Source: Xanthobacteraceae bacterium 501b (lineage in GTDB: Bacteria > Pseudomonadota > Alphaproteobacteria > Rhizobiales > Xanthobacteraceae). From it: a stretch of DNA of 64,000 bases. Within the stretch, counting starts at the first letter, position 1, and every line of letters starts with the position of its first letter. The notes beneath the pieces were generated by a model. It worked only from the letters and a program-made list of their open reading frames with translations. It made no database searches and was not told where the DNA came from. Positions 35,719-43,885 of the stretch are shown piece by piece. The translations under genes were made by a program, and so were the position numbers. Location: positions 4,087,501 to 4,151,500 of the forward strand of contig KB899087.1 of assembly GCA_000378025.1 (NCBI GenBank), in the 5' to 3' direction.

Positions 35719-37419
35719 ATGCGATTCTCCAACTGGCCCATACTGGGGAAGATCTCCCTGGTGGTCGTACTGCCCGGCCTGTGCTTGACCGGATGCACCC
35801 TGTTTGCCGGCCGAAGAATGGCAGAGATGCAGGACGACTATACGGCGCTGCTCGAAGGCGATGCCAAGGCGGCGGTCGCCCTGGCGCGGATGAACCGTCG
35901 GGTCGTGTGGTCGGAACGGTCGATCTTTCACGCGCTGGCCTCGACCAGTCCCGAGGAAAGCCGGGAGGCGCAGACAGAGCTGTCACATGGCTTGGACGAG
36001 CTGCACGACTATGCGGCTGAGGCCCAGAGAGCGCTGCCCGATCAGGCCGCTGCCATCCAGTCCCTCGTCAACCGCTTCGACGCGCAGGTCAAGAGCGCAT
36101 GCGGGCCGACCATCATGATGGCGGTCAGTGCCACGACTGCCGAGGAGAAGCACAGCGCTGAAAAAATGATGATCGCGGACTGCGAGCCGGCGCTGGAGAA
36201 AGAGCGGGAAGAGTTGGTCAGCCTCGTCTCCGCGCTGCAGGTTGAAATGCACCAGCGCGAGGAAGAGCTGCATGCGCGCGCCGATGCCACTCAGCTTGAG
36301 CTCTATGTCGGCACGGGCATCGCGATCCTCGCCTGCCTCGCGCTGGCGTTCTTGATCGCCACACGGGGGATCGTGAGGCCGATCGGCCGTATTGTCGGCG
36401 TCATGGGCGCGCTCACCTCCGGGCGCTTCGAGACGGAGGTCGCGGAAACCGAACGCCGCGACGAGGTGGGCCAACTCGCTCGGGGCCTGGCGCGTTTCCG
36501 GCAGGAGCTGATTGCCAACGCTGATCTGCGCGAGCAGGCCGCGATCGAGGAGCAGCGGTCGGCCGAACGGCTGCGCGAGCAAAAGGAAGAGATTGCCGCA
36601 AGCTTCGAGAGCCGCATGGGCGCGCTTGCTGAATCCTTCTCGACCTCGTCCACCGAAGTCGCGCAGGCGGCCACCAGCCTGTCCGCTGCGGCGGAGCAGA
36701 CCACCCGCCAAGCCCGCGCCGTGAGCGAGGCCGCGACTGAGGCGTCGGCCAGCGTGCAGACGGTCGCCGCGTCTACGGAGGAGATGTCTGCCTCGGTTCG
36801 CGAGATCGCGGAACAGGTTGTCCGCGCCGCCACCATCGCTGAAAGCGCGTCCAGCGATTCGACCCGCATCCAGAGCGAGATAGCCGAACTCACCCAGGCG
36901 GCGCGTCAGATCGGGGCGGTCATCGACCTCATCACCAGCATTGCCGGGCAAACCAATCTTCTGGCCCTCAACGCCACAATCGAGGCCGCCCGCGCCGGAG
37001 AGGCCGGCAGGGGCTTCGCCGTGGTGGCGCAGGAGGTGAAGCAACTCGCGAGCCAGACCGCGCAGGCGACCGAGGAGATATCCGCCAAGGTCACCGAGAT
37101 CCAGAGCGCGACAGGCCGGTCGGTGGCGTCGATTGCGCGTATCGCGACCACCGTCAACGAGATCCGCACCGCTTCGGCGGCGATCTCCGCGGCTATCGAG
37201 AAGCAGGGCGCGGCGACGCGCGAAATCGCCCACAGCACCCAGCACGCCGCCGAGGGAGCCCGCATCGTCAATGGCAGCATCCACGGCGTGGGCGAGGCGG
37301 CGGAGACCACGGGCGCCGCCTCGGTCCAATTGAAGGGTCTTTCGCAGCAGCTCTCGGGTCAGGCGATTCAGCTCAGCAGCGAAGTGCGCAGTTTCGTGAC
37401 GACGCTGCGCGCGGCATAA
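35719..37419 (+). CDS. Methyl-accepting chemotaxis protein
   Basis: 566 residues: an N-terminal membrane helix ([18 protein letters not shown]), a roughly 150-residue periplasmic four-helix-type sensor with ANMNRR and Glu-rich coils, a second helix ([19 protein letters not shown], about residues 195-215), a HAMP domain ([18 protein letters not shown]), then the signalling tip ([31 protein letters not shown]). The ligand is not evident. The start MRFSNWP at 35719 is chosen because the longer frame from 35593 has no domain and no good ribosome site. No chemotaxis neighbours are present. Confidence 0.9.
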   Translation: MRFSNWPILGKISLVVVLPGLCLTGCTLFAGRRMAEMQDDYTALLEGDAKAAVALARMNRRVVWSERSIFHALASTSPEESREAQTELSHGLDELHDYAAEAQRALPDQAAAIQSLVNRFDAQVKSACGPTIMMAVSATTAEEKHSAEKMMIADCEPALEKEREELVSLVSALQVEMHQREEELHARADATQLELYVGTGIAILACLALAFLIATRGIVRPIGRIVGVMGALTSGRFETEVAETERRDEVGQLARGLARFRQELIANADLREQAAIEEQRSAERLREQKEEIAASFESRMGALAESFSTSSTEVAQAATSLSAAAEQTTRQARAVSEAATEASASVQTVAASTEEMSASVREIAEQVVRAATIAESASSDSTRIQSEIAELTQAARQIGAVIDLITSIAGQTNLLALNATIEAARAGEAGRGFAVVAQEVKQLASQTAQATEEISAKVTEIQSATGRSVASIARIATTVNEIRTASAAISAAIEKQGAATREIAHSTQHAAEGARIVNGSIHGVGEAAETTGAASVQLKGLSQQLSGQAIQLSSEVRSFVTTLRAA

Positions 37420-37660
37420 GCCACCGCGAGCCCTCTCGACGAGGCGAGCTCAGCGGCCTGCGCCACGAGGCCCGTCGCGTCACTTGGTGGATCGGCCATC
37501 GATAAAGCGCGCCACCCGGCCAACCCGGGTGGCCCTAGAGTTCCGGCGGCCTCTGCAGCACGCGCGGGCCCTCGGCCCGCTCTTCCAAGATGAAGCCGCC
37601 CGCCACGCCGCGCCGCCTGCGCCCCGCGATCCCGCGAGGTTGCCACCTCTGCAGCGGTGG

Positions 37661-37737
37661 TGGCCTCCCGGAAGGGAATCGAACCCCTGACCCCAGGTTT
37701 AGGAAACCTGTGCTCTATCCTGCTGAGCTACCGGGAG
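37661..37737 (-). tRNA. tRNA-Arg (anticodon CCT)
   Basis: On the minus strand the acceptor CTCCCGG pairs with CCGGGAG. D-arm TAGCTCAGCAGGATAGAGCA, anticodon stem CAGGT/ACCTG around loop TTCCTAA (anticodon CCT), T-arm GGTTCGATTCC, discriminator G and encoded CCA at 37661-37663. Reads the AGG codon. It is flanked by non-coding DNA with no sign of an island. Confidence 0.96.
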
Positions 37738-38002
37738 TGACCGCGCGTACATGAACCCAATTGGTGGCTCCGATCAAGAGGGCGGGGGGCGCGAGGAGAT
37801 CGCGCAGTTCTGAGCGCCCGCGCCATCAAGCCCATCCGTTCAAGAAGGCGTGGGGTGGGAGCCTCGGGCGCCGCTCTGGGCGAAAGCGAGTGTGTGCGCT
37901 AGGCTGCGGCGAGGCGCCGGGGGATCCGTGCCGGCAAAGCCGGGGGCCGGAGCCCCGCCGGACAGGGCCGGCGGGTTCGCGGCGGAGAGGATCGGGAGTG
38001 TC

Positions 38003-39172
38003 ATGCACAGGCGCCTGGCCGCACCGCCCCTGATTTCGCCCTGGCCCGCGTTTTCGCGGGGGCACCGGCGCGTCGGCTGGGGCTGGGCGGCCCGTGCGGG
38101 CGGGGTGGCACTCGGTCTGCTTCTGGCCTGCGCCGCATCGGCGCAAGTGTCCTCCACAGAGGTGTCCTCCACAGAGGTGTCCTCCACAGAGGTGTCCTCC
38201 ACAGAGGTGTCCTCCACAGAGGTGTCCTCCACAGAGGTGTCCTCCACAGAGGTGTCCTCCACAGAGGTGTCCTCCACAGAGATGTCCTCCACAGAGGTGT
38301 CCTCCACAGAGGTGTCCTCCACACCAGGCTCCCCCGCAGACGTCACCTCCGCACAAATCGCCGGCACGCAAGCGGCATCGGCGCATGCCGCCGCACAAGC
38401 CGCCTTCGAGGCCTGCCCCGAGCTCTCCCCGGCTCGGGCCCGGGTGGCGAGCGTCAGCCCGGCGGGCGATCTCGTGCTGGCCGATGGCACGGTGCTGCGG
38501 CTGGCCGGGCTGGCGGGCGGCGGCGCCGGGGCTGAGGTTGGCTGGCGCCCGGAACTCGCGCGGCGTGTGGCCGGACGCGACATCGCCTTTGCCGCCGGCC
38601 CGGTGCGCGACCGTTATGGCCGTCGCGCCGCCCTGGCACGCGGCGAGGGGGAGGCCGGCACGCTGCAGCAGGCGCTGCTCGCCGAGGGGCTGGCGCTGGC
38701 ACGGCCGGAACAGGCGTTCCTCGGCTGCCTGCCGGGTTGGTTGGAAGCGGAGGCCTCGGCCCGTCGCGAAAAGCGCGGAATCTGGCGCGCCCTGCCGCTC
38801 GACGCCCGCGACATCAAGGCCCTTCGGGCCCAGCAGGGCCGCTTCACAATCGTGGCAGGCCACATTCTTGACGTTGGAAAGACAAACCGCGTGGATTACC
38901 TCAATTTTGGCCGGGTTTGGCGTCAGGATATGACCGGTAGGGTTGAGACCGAGGGGCGATCGGCGCTTGAGGCGCGTGGCCTCGACGTGGCAAGGCTTGC
39001 CGGGCGATGGGTGCGGTTGCGCGGCACGGTGTTCGAGGCCGGCGGGCCGGCGATCACCCTGCGCCGGGCGGAACAGATCGATCTCGCAGTCGATCAGGCG
39101 AAGGATCCGCCCGACAGGACTCGAGCGGGGCATGGGGCAGCAGGCCGGAAACGGCCAACGGGGGACGAGTGA
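38003..39172 (+). CDS. Secreted SNase-like domain protein with VSSTE tandem repeat
   Basis: 389 residues: a signal peptide (AARAGGVALGLLLACAASA), an (VSSTE)n repeat right at the predicted mature N-terminus (38147-38326), then a spacer rich in Ala and a staphylococcal nuclease-like domain (VLADGTVLRLAGL, VRDRYGRRAALARGE, LQQALLAEGLALARPEQAFL, EAEASARREKRGIW). The nuclease Arg/Glu set is only partly present, so catalytic activity is uncertain; proteins of this type also occur as non-nuclease secreted proteins. The start is the ATG before the signal peptide; the longer frame from 37850 lacks one. The stop overlaps the start of the M48 protease gene. Confidence 0.8.
   Translation: MHRRLAAPPLISPWPAFSRGHRRVGWGWAARAGGVALGLLLACAASAQVSSTEVSSTEVSSTEVSSTEVSSTEVSSTEVSSTEVSSTEVSSTEMSSTEVSSTEVSSTPGSPADVTSAQIAGTQAASAHAAAQAAFEACPELSPARARVASVSPAGDLVLADGTVLRLAGLAGGGAGAEVGWRPELARRVAGRDIAFAAGPVRDRYGRRAALARGEGEAGTLQQALLAEGLALARPEQAFLGCLPGWLEAEASARREKRGIWRALPLDARDIKALRAQQGRFTIVAGHILDVGKTNRVDYLNFGRVWRQDMTGRVETEGRSALEARGLDVARLAGRWVRLRGTVFEAGGPAITLRRAEQIDLAVDQAKDPPDRTRAGHGAAGRKRPTGDE
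38147..38326 (+). repeat. 15-bp in-frame tandem repeat (VSSTE)
   Basis: Eleven full units and a partial twelfth of GTGTCCTCCACAGAG (encoding VSSTE). The units are almost identical; the tenth begins ATG (MSSTE) and the twelfth ends in Pro. The near-identity at the DNA level indicates recent slipped-strand expansion, so copy number is likely to vary. Because the unit is 15 bp, the reading frame is kept whatever the number. Confidence 0.95.
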
Positions 39173-40713
39173 GGGCAGCGACGGGCAGGAGCAGGACGAA
39201 GCCGGCGGCGCCTTTCTGGCGCGCGCTTGTGCACGCCCCTGCGCGCGCGCTCTGGCGCGGCCTTCCCCGCGCCTTTGCCCGCGCGCTGCTGCTGGGCGGC
39301 GTGCTGGTTCTGGGGGCCTGTGCGGCGGCGGTGGACCGGCAGGCGGCCGCTCCGGCGGCGCTGCCCGGCATGGAGGAGGCGCTCCCCCCGGCGCAGCGCA
39401 AGGAGCATGACCGGCTGGTCGCCTCCTATGGCGGCGCCTATAAGGACCCGAAGCTGCAGAAGCAGATCGAGCTCGTGGTGGCGCGCCTCGTCGCCGCCTC
39501 CGAGCGGCCGGATCTGCATTACCGCGTCACCATTCTCAATTCGCCGGCGGTCAACGCCTTCGCCCTGCCGAACGGCTCGCTCTATGTGACGCGCGGCCTG
39601 CTCTCGCTCGCCTCCGACAATGCCGAGCTGGCCTCGGTGCTGGCGCATGAGATGGCGCATGTCATCGCCAACCATGCGGCGACGCGCGAGGACCAGATGA
39701 AGCAGGCGGTGCTGGTCAGCCGCGTCATCTCCGATGTGGTCAATGATTCCGATCTCGGCGCGCTGGCGCTCGCCCGCAGCCGCGTCTCGCTCGCCAGCTT
39801 CTCGCGCGGGCAGGAGCTGGAGGCGGACGCGATCGGGGTCGGCATCAGCGCCCGTGCCGGCTTCGATCCCTATGGCGCCGAGCGCTTCCTCACCACCATG
39901 GGCCGGCAGGCCGGCATGCGCTCCACCTCGATGAACCAGAGCGCCGGCGCCGATTCGCCCGATTTCCTGTCGAGCCATCCCGCCACGCCCGAGCGCATCT
40001 CCATCGTCATGGCCAATGCGCGCGAATATGCCTCGCCCGACAAGCCGGGCGAGCGCGACCGCAAGCAATATCTGACCGCGATCGACGGGCTGGTCTATGG
40101 CGACGACCCGAAGGAAGGCTTCGTGCGCGGCAGCCGCTTCTTCCATCCCAAGCTCGGCTTCACCTTCACCGCGCCGGCCGGCTTCACGCTGGAAAACACC
40201 TCGCAGGCGGTGCTCGGCGCCAGCACGTCCGGCCGCGAGGCGCTGCGGCTCGACGCGGTGCGCGTCGCCGGCGACCAGAGCCTGTCGCAATATCTGTCGT
40301 CGGGCTGGATCGAAGGGGTGGAAATCTCCACCGTGGAAACCCTGGTGCTCAACGGATTCCCCGCCGCCACCGCCGTGGCGCGCGGCGACCAGTGGTCGTT
40401 CCGCATGTTCGCCATCCGCTTCGGCAGCGATGTTTACCGGCTGATCTTCGCCGCCCGCGACCTCACGCCGGAGCTCGATCGCGCCTTCCGCGACGCGGCG
40501 GAAACCTTCCGCCGGGTGTCGATCGAGGAGGCGGAGAACGTCAAGCCGCTGCGCCTGCGCATCGTCACCGCCGGCCTCACCGACACGCCCGAGCGCCTGG
40601 CCGCGAAGATGGACGTGCAGGACAAGGCGCTGGAGCGCTTCCTCATCCTCAACGGGCTTAATCGCGGCGACAAGCTCGGCTATGGCGAGCCCTACAAGAT
40701 CATCGCGGAATAG
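39169..40713 (+). CDS. M48-family metalloprotease lipoprotein (BepA/LoiP-like)
   Basis: 514 residues, GTG start overlapping the upstream stop. A basic N-terminus leads to a lipobox-like LVLGAC, suggesting a lipid-anchored Cys. The zinc motif HEMAHV (His 160, Glu 161, His 164) and the third ligand region (GQELEADAIGVG) are intact, and a C-terminal domain of about 250 residues with GFVRGSRFFHPKLGFTFTAP follows. Such envelope proteases degrade or help assemble outer-membrane proteins. An upstream in-frame ATG (39007) runs through the previous gene and is not credible. Confidence 0.87.
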   Translation: MRAATGRSRTKPAAPFWRALVHAPARALWRGLPRAFARALLLGGVLVLGACAAAVDRQAAAPAALPGMEEALPPAQRKEHDRLVASYGGAYKDPKLQKQIELVVARLVAASERPDLHYRVTILNSPAVNAFALPNGSLYVTRGLLSLASDNAELASVLAHEMAHVIANHAATREDQMKQAVLVSRVISDVVNDSDLGALALARSRVSLASFSRGQELEADAIGVGISARAGFDPYGAERFLTTMGRQAGMRSTSMNQSAGADSPDFLSSHPATPERISIVMANAREYASPDKPGERDRKQYLTAIDGLVYGDDPKEGFVRGSRFFHPKLGFTFTAPAGFTLENTSQAVLGASTSGREALRLDAVRVAGDQSLSQYLSSGWIEGVEISTVETLVLNGFPAATAVARGDQWSFRMFAIRFGSDVYRLIFAARDLTPELDRAFRDAAETFRRVSIEEAENVKPLRLRIVTAGLTDTPERLAAKMDVQDKALERFLILNGLNRGDKLGYGEPYKIIAE

Positions 40714-40814
40714 CGGCGGGGCGGCACCGTGCGGTGTTCCGACGTTGACCCGTCCCGGCCGGGCCAGAGGTGGGCGGGGCCCGGGGTAGGCTGAATGCCC
40801 CCTCGCAACCTCCC

Positions 40815-40946
40815 TTATCCCCGGGCTTGACCCGGGGACTCAGCTCCCTCATCCCCGGGCTTGACCCGGGGACTCAGTCCGCTCCAGCGCCCCCGGCCGG
40901 GAGGCCACTCTTCCGCGACCACTCTTCCGCGACCACTCTTCCGCGG
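40815..40946. repeat. REP-type repeats and a 14-bp tandem array
   Basis: Two tandem copies, 34 bp apart, of a palindrome (TCCCCGGGCTTGACCCGGGGA at 40818-40838 and again from 40852), the common alphaproteobacterial REP type also seen near 57855. They are followed by three tandem copies of CCACTCTTCCGCGA at 40905-40946, directly beyond the rpoH stop. No gene is here. The palindromes may end transcription of the M48 and rpoH genes, which converge. Confidence 0.75.
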
Positions 40947-40950
40947 GCGC

Positions 40951-41832
40951 TTACGCCGTGAACGCGCCGCGTGGCACGTCGGGGCCGTTGGTGAGGGCGA
41001 AGCGCAGCTTCTCGATGGCCCGGCTCTCGATCTGCCGCACCCGCTCCTTGGAGATGCCGAGCCGGGCGCCCAGCACTTCCAGTGTCTCGCTCTCATCCGT
41101 CAGCCGGCGCGCCTTGATGATGCGGAACTCGCGCTCGTTCAGCCCGCGCAGCGCGCCGATCAGCCAGCGCCGGCGGCGCTCGCCGTCGATTTCGCGGCTG
41201 GCTTCCTCATCGGGCAGCGGGTCCGACGCCACCAGCTGGTCCATCCGCTCCGCCCCGTCCTCCTCGCCGGCGGCGACGGGGGCGTTGAGGGAGAGGTCAG
41301 GAATGTTCAGCCGCGCATCCATGCGCGCCACTTCCTTGGTGCTGACGCCGAGCTTGGCGGCGATGGAGCGGTGCAGTTCCTCGCGGGTCGGGGCCAGGGC
41401 GCTGCCATTGGCCAGCTCCAGCCGCGCCCGCACCCGCCGCAAATTGAAGAACAGCGCCTTCTGGCCGGATGAGGTTCCGCCGCGCACGATCGACCAGTTG
41501 CGCAGCACATAGTCCTGGATGGCGGCGCGGATCCACCAGGTGGCATAGGTGGAGAAGCGCACCTCGCGGGTGGTTTCGAAGCGGGCGGCGGCTTCCATCA
41601 GGCCGATATGGCCTTCCTGCACCAGATCCGACATCGCCAGCCCGTAATTGCGGAAGCGGCGGGCGATGGAAAGCGCCAGGCGCATATGGGCATGGATGAG
41701 GGCGTGCAGCGCCTTCTCGTCGCGCTCCTCGCTCCAGCGGCGGGCGAGCTCATATTCATCGTCGCGCTCCAGCAGCGGCGTCGCCATTGCTTTGCGCGCC
41801 ATCTGGCTGCTGCGGCCGGCTTCCTCGCTCAT
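40951..41832 (-). CDS. rpoH: RNA polymerase sigma-32-type factor RpoH (RpoH2-like)
   Basis: 293 residues. Region 2 (LIHAHMRLALSIARRFRNYG, DLVQEGHIGLMEAAARFE, RFSTYATWWIRAAIQDYVLR), the RpoH box (QKALFFNLRRVRARLE, identifying the sigma-32 class) and region 4 (LGARLGISKERVRQIESRAI). The start ATG 41832 fits the family. It heads no operon and has an EcfG-type promoter just upstream (41926-41950), typical of the RpoH2 paralogue that acts in oxidative and general stress in this order. carD ends upstream on the same strand with its own terminator. Confidence 0.93.
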   Translation of the reverse strand: MSEEAGRSSQMARKAMATPLLERDDEYELARRWSEERDEKALHALIHAHMRLALSIARRFRNYGLAMSDLVQEGHIGLMEAAARFETTREVRFSTYATWWIRAAIQDYVLRNWSIVRGGTSSGQKALFFNLRRVRARLELANGSALAPTREELHRSIAAKLGVSTKEVARMDARLNIPDLSLNAPVAAGEEDGAERMDQLVASDPLPDEEASREIDGERRRRWLIGALRGLNEREFRIIKARRLTDESETLEVLGARLGISKERVRQIESRAIEKLRFALTNGPDVPRGAFTA

Positions 41833-41925
41833 GCGCGTCTCCCCGAACCTACCGGGCCGGCGAAGCGATGGCCCGACACCACCGCGCTGGCGGCCGCAGG
41901 GCGCGCCATGCCCGAACGGGGCGAC

Positions 41926-41950
41926 AACGCGAGAGGGGGCGGAAAGTTCC
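41926..41950 (-). promoter_or_regulatory. EcfG (general stress response) promoter of rpoH
   Basis: On the minus strand GGAAC (41946-41950 as GTTCC on plus) is followed after exactly 16 bases by CGTT (41926-41929 as AACG on plus), the EcfG consensus. It is about 94 bases before the rpoH start, a reasonable leader length. Confidence 0.75.
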
Positions 41951-41978
41951 CCGCGGCGCTCTGCGGGAGGCGCCAATG

Positions 41979-42005
41979 AAAAAGGCCCGGCGCGAGCCGG
42001 GCCTT
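41979..42005 (-). terminator. carD terminator
   Basis: On the minus strand the stem AAGGCCCGG and CCGGGCCTT with loop CTCGCG is followed by a T run (A run on plus, 41979-41983), 39 bases after the carD stop. A standard intrinsic terminator. Confidence 0.88.
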
Positions 42006-42044
42006 GAACGTCGCATCGTCAGCGCCGCACGGCGCCGGCACGCC

Positions 42045-42662
42045 TCAGGCGGCGGCTTCTTCCGGATCGGCCTCGGTATCGGCCTCGTCCTCGGCTTCCA
42101 CCGCGTCGGCTTCCACCTCGCCCTTGCCAAGGCGGCGCGGGCCCTTGAGCAGATTCTGCTCGATGAGCTTGATCGCCTCGGTCTCGGTCAGATTGTCGAC
42201 AGCGGCGAGTTCGCGGGCCATGCGGTCGAGGGCGGCCTCGTAGAGCTGGCGCTCGGAATAGGACTGCTCGGGCTGGGCGTCGGAACGGTAGAGGTCGCGC
42301 ACCACTTCGGAAATGGCGACGAGATCGCCGGAATTGATCTTGGCCTCATATTCCTGGGCGCGGCGGCTCCACATGGTGCGCTTCACCCGGGCGCGGCCCT
42401 TGAGGGTTTCCAGCGCCTTCTTCATCACCGCCGGTTCGGAGAGCTTGCGCATGCCGACCGAGACGATCTTCGGGACCGGGACGCGCAGCGTCATCTTGTC
42501 CTTCTCGAAGTGGATGACGAACAGTTCGAGCTTGAAGCCCGCGACTTCCTGATCCTCGATCGCCACAATGCGCCCGACGCCATGGGAGGGATAGACGATG
42601 TGCTCGCCCGTCTTGAAACCCTGGCGGATATTGCTGCTGGGCGGCTTCTTGGTCGACGTCAT
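42045..42662 (-). CDS. carD: CarD-family transcriptional regulator
   Basis: 205 residues with the N-terminal RNA-polymerase-interaction domain (HIVYPSHGVGRIVAIEDQEV, FKLELFVIHFEKDKMTLRVP) and the helical DNA-binding domain with the conserved Trp (MWSRRAQEYEAKINSGDLVA). It binds the beta subunit and stabilises open complexes, including at rRNA promoters. The C-terminal ~30 residues are acidic (EADAVEAEDEADTEADPEEA). Position between fdxA and rpoH is conserved in Hyphomicrobiales. Confidence 0.94.
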   Translation of the reverse strand: MTSTKKPPSSNIRQGFKTGEHIVYPSHGVGRIVAIEDQEVAGFKLELFVIHFEKDKMTLRVPVPKIVSVGMRKLSEPAVMKKALETLKGRARVKRTMWSRRAQEYEAKINSGDLVAISEVVRDLYRSDAQPEQSYSERQLYEAALDRMARELAAVDNLTETEAIKLIEQNLLKGPRRLGKGEVEADAVEAEDEADTEADPEEAAA

Positions 42663-43049
42663 TCTGTGCCTGCTCCTGGGTCTCGGTTCATCCGGCGCCG
42701 CGTCGCCCTCGGCGCGCTGCCGCCTGCGGCCTGCCGCAGGGAAAAGAACACCCCGGCGCCCCGCGGATGCGGGAGCCGTACTTCAGCCGTCGACGGAAAA
42801 CTCAGGGAAGCCCTTCCTGCGGCGGTGGCCGCACGAGGAGCGAAGGCCCGACATCAATTCCGGGAGGGGCGCTCCGGTACGGGAGCGTTGCGCCATGGCA
42901 AACCCAATCGACTGCACGAAGGGTCATATAGCACAAATCTGGGGAGAATCAAAATACTGCCGCAATGCAGCGCGCGCGCCCGCGCGGCCGCTGCAAAAGC
43001 GCGCGGCCGGGGCGGGCGAGGTTCAGGGCCTGCCGTTGGGGCCGCCCAC
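42663..43049. other. Non-coding gap between carD and fdxA with candidate carD promoter
   Basis: 387 bases with no credible gene. On the minus strand TTGATT (42947-42952 on plus as AATCAA), a 16-base spacer and TATATG (42925-42930 on plus as CATATA) resemble a sigma-70-type promoter, leaving a long leader of about 250 bases to carD. The other GC-rich inverted repeats near 42970-43010 could end fdxA transcription. Nothing else was seen. Confidence 0.35.
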
Positions 43050-43385
43050 TCAGTCCTGCTTACCCGGTTCGGGCGAGAGATACTGTAGCTTGTCGGGCAC
43101 ACCGTCCCATTCCTTCGCCTCGGGCAGCGGGTCCTTGCGGTCGGTGATGTTCGGCCAGACCTTGGCGTAGTCGGCGTTCAGCGTCAGCCATTTGTCGAGG
43201 CCCGGCTCGGTGTCCGGCTTGATCGCCTCGGCCGGGCATTCGGGCTCGCACACGCCGCAATCGATGCACTCGTCCGGGTGAATGACGAGGAAGTTCTCGC
43301 CCTCATAGAAACAGTCCACCGGGCACACGGAGACGCAGTCGGTGTATTTGCACTTGATGCAATTATCCGTGACTACGTAGGTCAT
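43050..43385 (-). CDS. fdxA: Ferredoxin FdxA (7Fe type)
   Basis: 111 residues: [44 protein letters not shown]. These Cys clusters bind a [3Fe-4S] and a [4Fe-4S] centre. The C-terminal extension ([20 protein letters not shown]) is characteristic of FdxA. Start MTYVV at 43385 is the family start; a frame from 43439 adds an unlikely leader. The neighbours are the S4 protein and carD. Confidence 0.96.
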   Translation of the reverse strand: MTYVVTDNCIKCKYTDCVSVCPVDCFYEGENFLVIHPDECIDCGVCEPECPAEAIKPDTEPGLDKWLTLNADYAKVWPNITDRKDPLPEAKEWDGVPDKLQYLSPEPGKQD

Positions 43386-43487
43386 TGATCCAGTCTCCGT
43401 GCGGGGCATGTGAATTAGGCGCGCAAGAAGGCCCCGCAACGGCTCCCCTAGCGCACCTCAGAAGGCGGCGCAACACACATCCCGGGT

Positions 43488-43883
43488 CTAGAATGCATGG
43501 CTGCCCGGCGCGGCGCCGGCCGTCGGCCCGGAACCTTCCTGCGGCGCCACCTCCACATAGGTGGTGAGCGCCGCCGGCGCATCCCCCCGTCGGGCGATGA
43601 ATCCGATCACCCGCCACAGCCGCACCCGGGAATCCAGCGAGAGGGTGAGCACGTCGCCGCGGCGGACGGGCTGGCTGGGGGCGGTGATGCGCGCGCCGTT
43701 CAGCCGCACCCGCCCGGCCTTCACCAACTGGGCGGCGGCGCTGCGGGTCCGCACGCAACGGGCGTGGAACAGCCAGATATCGAGCCGCTGGCGTTCCGGG
43801 CCAGCCTCCGCTTCGCAAACCTCCGGAGCGGAAATCTGCGGCGCGGAAACCCGCGCGCCGGAACCGTCGCCGGCGCCGCGCAC
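43488..43883 (-). CDS. S4-domain RNA-binding protein (Hsp15-like)
   Basis: 131 residues: QRLDIWLFHARCVRTRSAAA, KAGRVRLNGARITAPSQPVR, GDVLTLSLDSRVRLWRVIGF. The S4 fold binds structured RNA; Hsp15 recycles stalled 50S subunits. It sits 2 bases after the large helicase gene on the same strand, probably co-transcribed. The N-terminal ~20 residues are low-complexity and the exact start is uncertain. Confidence 0.87.
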   Translation of the reverse strand: MRGAGDGSGARVSAPQISAPEVCEAEAGPERQRLDIWLFHARCVRTRSAAAQLVKAGRVRLNGARITAPSQPVRRGDVLTLSLDSRVRLWRVIGFIARRGDAPAALTTYVEVAPQEGSGPTAGAAPGSHAF

Positions 43884-43885
43884 GC

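Noticed and set aside
38147..38326. Tandem repeats as a CRISPR array
   Set aside because: Units of 15 bp touch each other without spacers and encode an in-frame peptide repeat; no cas genes are present.
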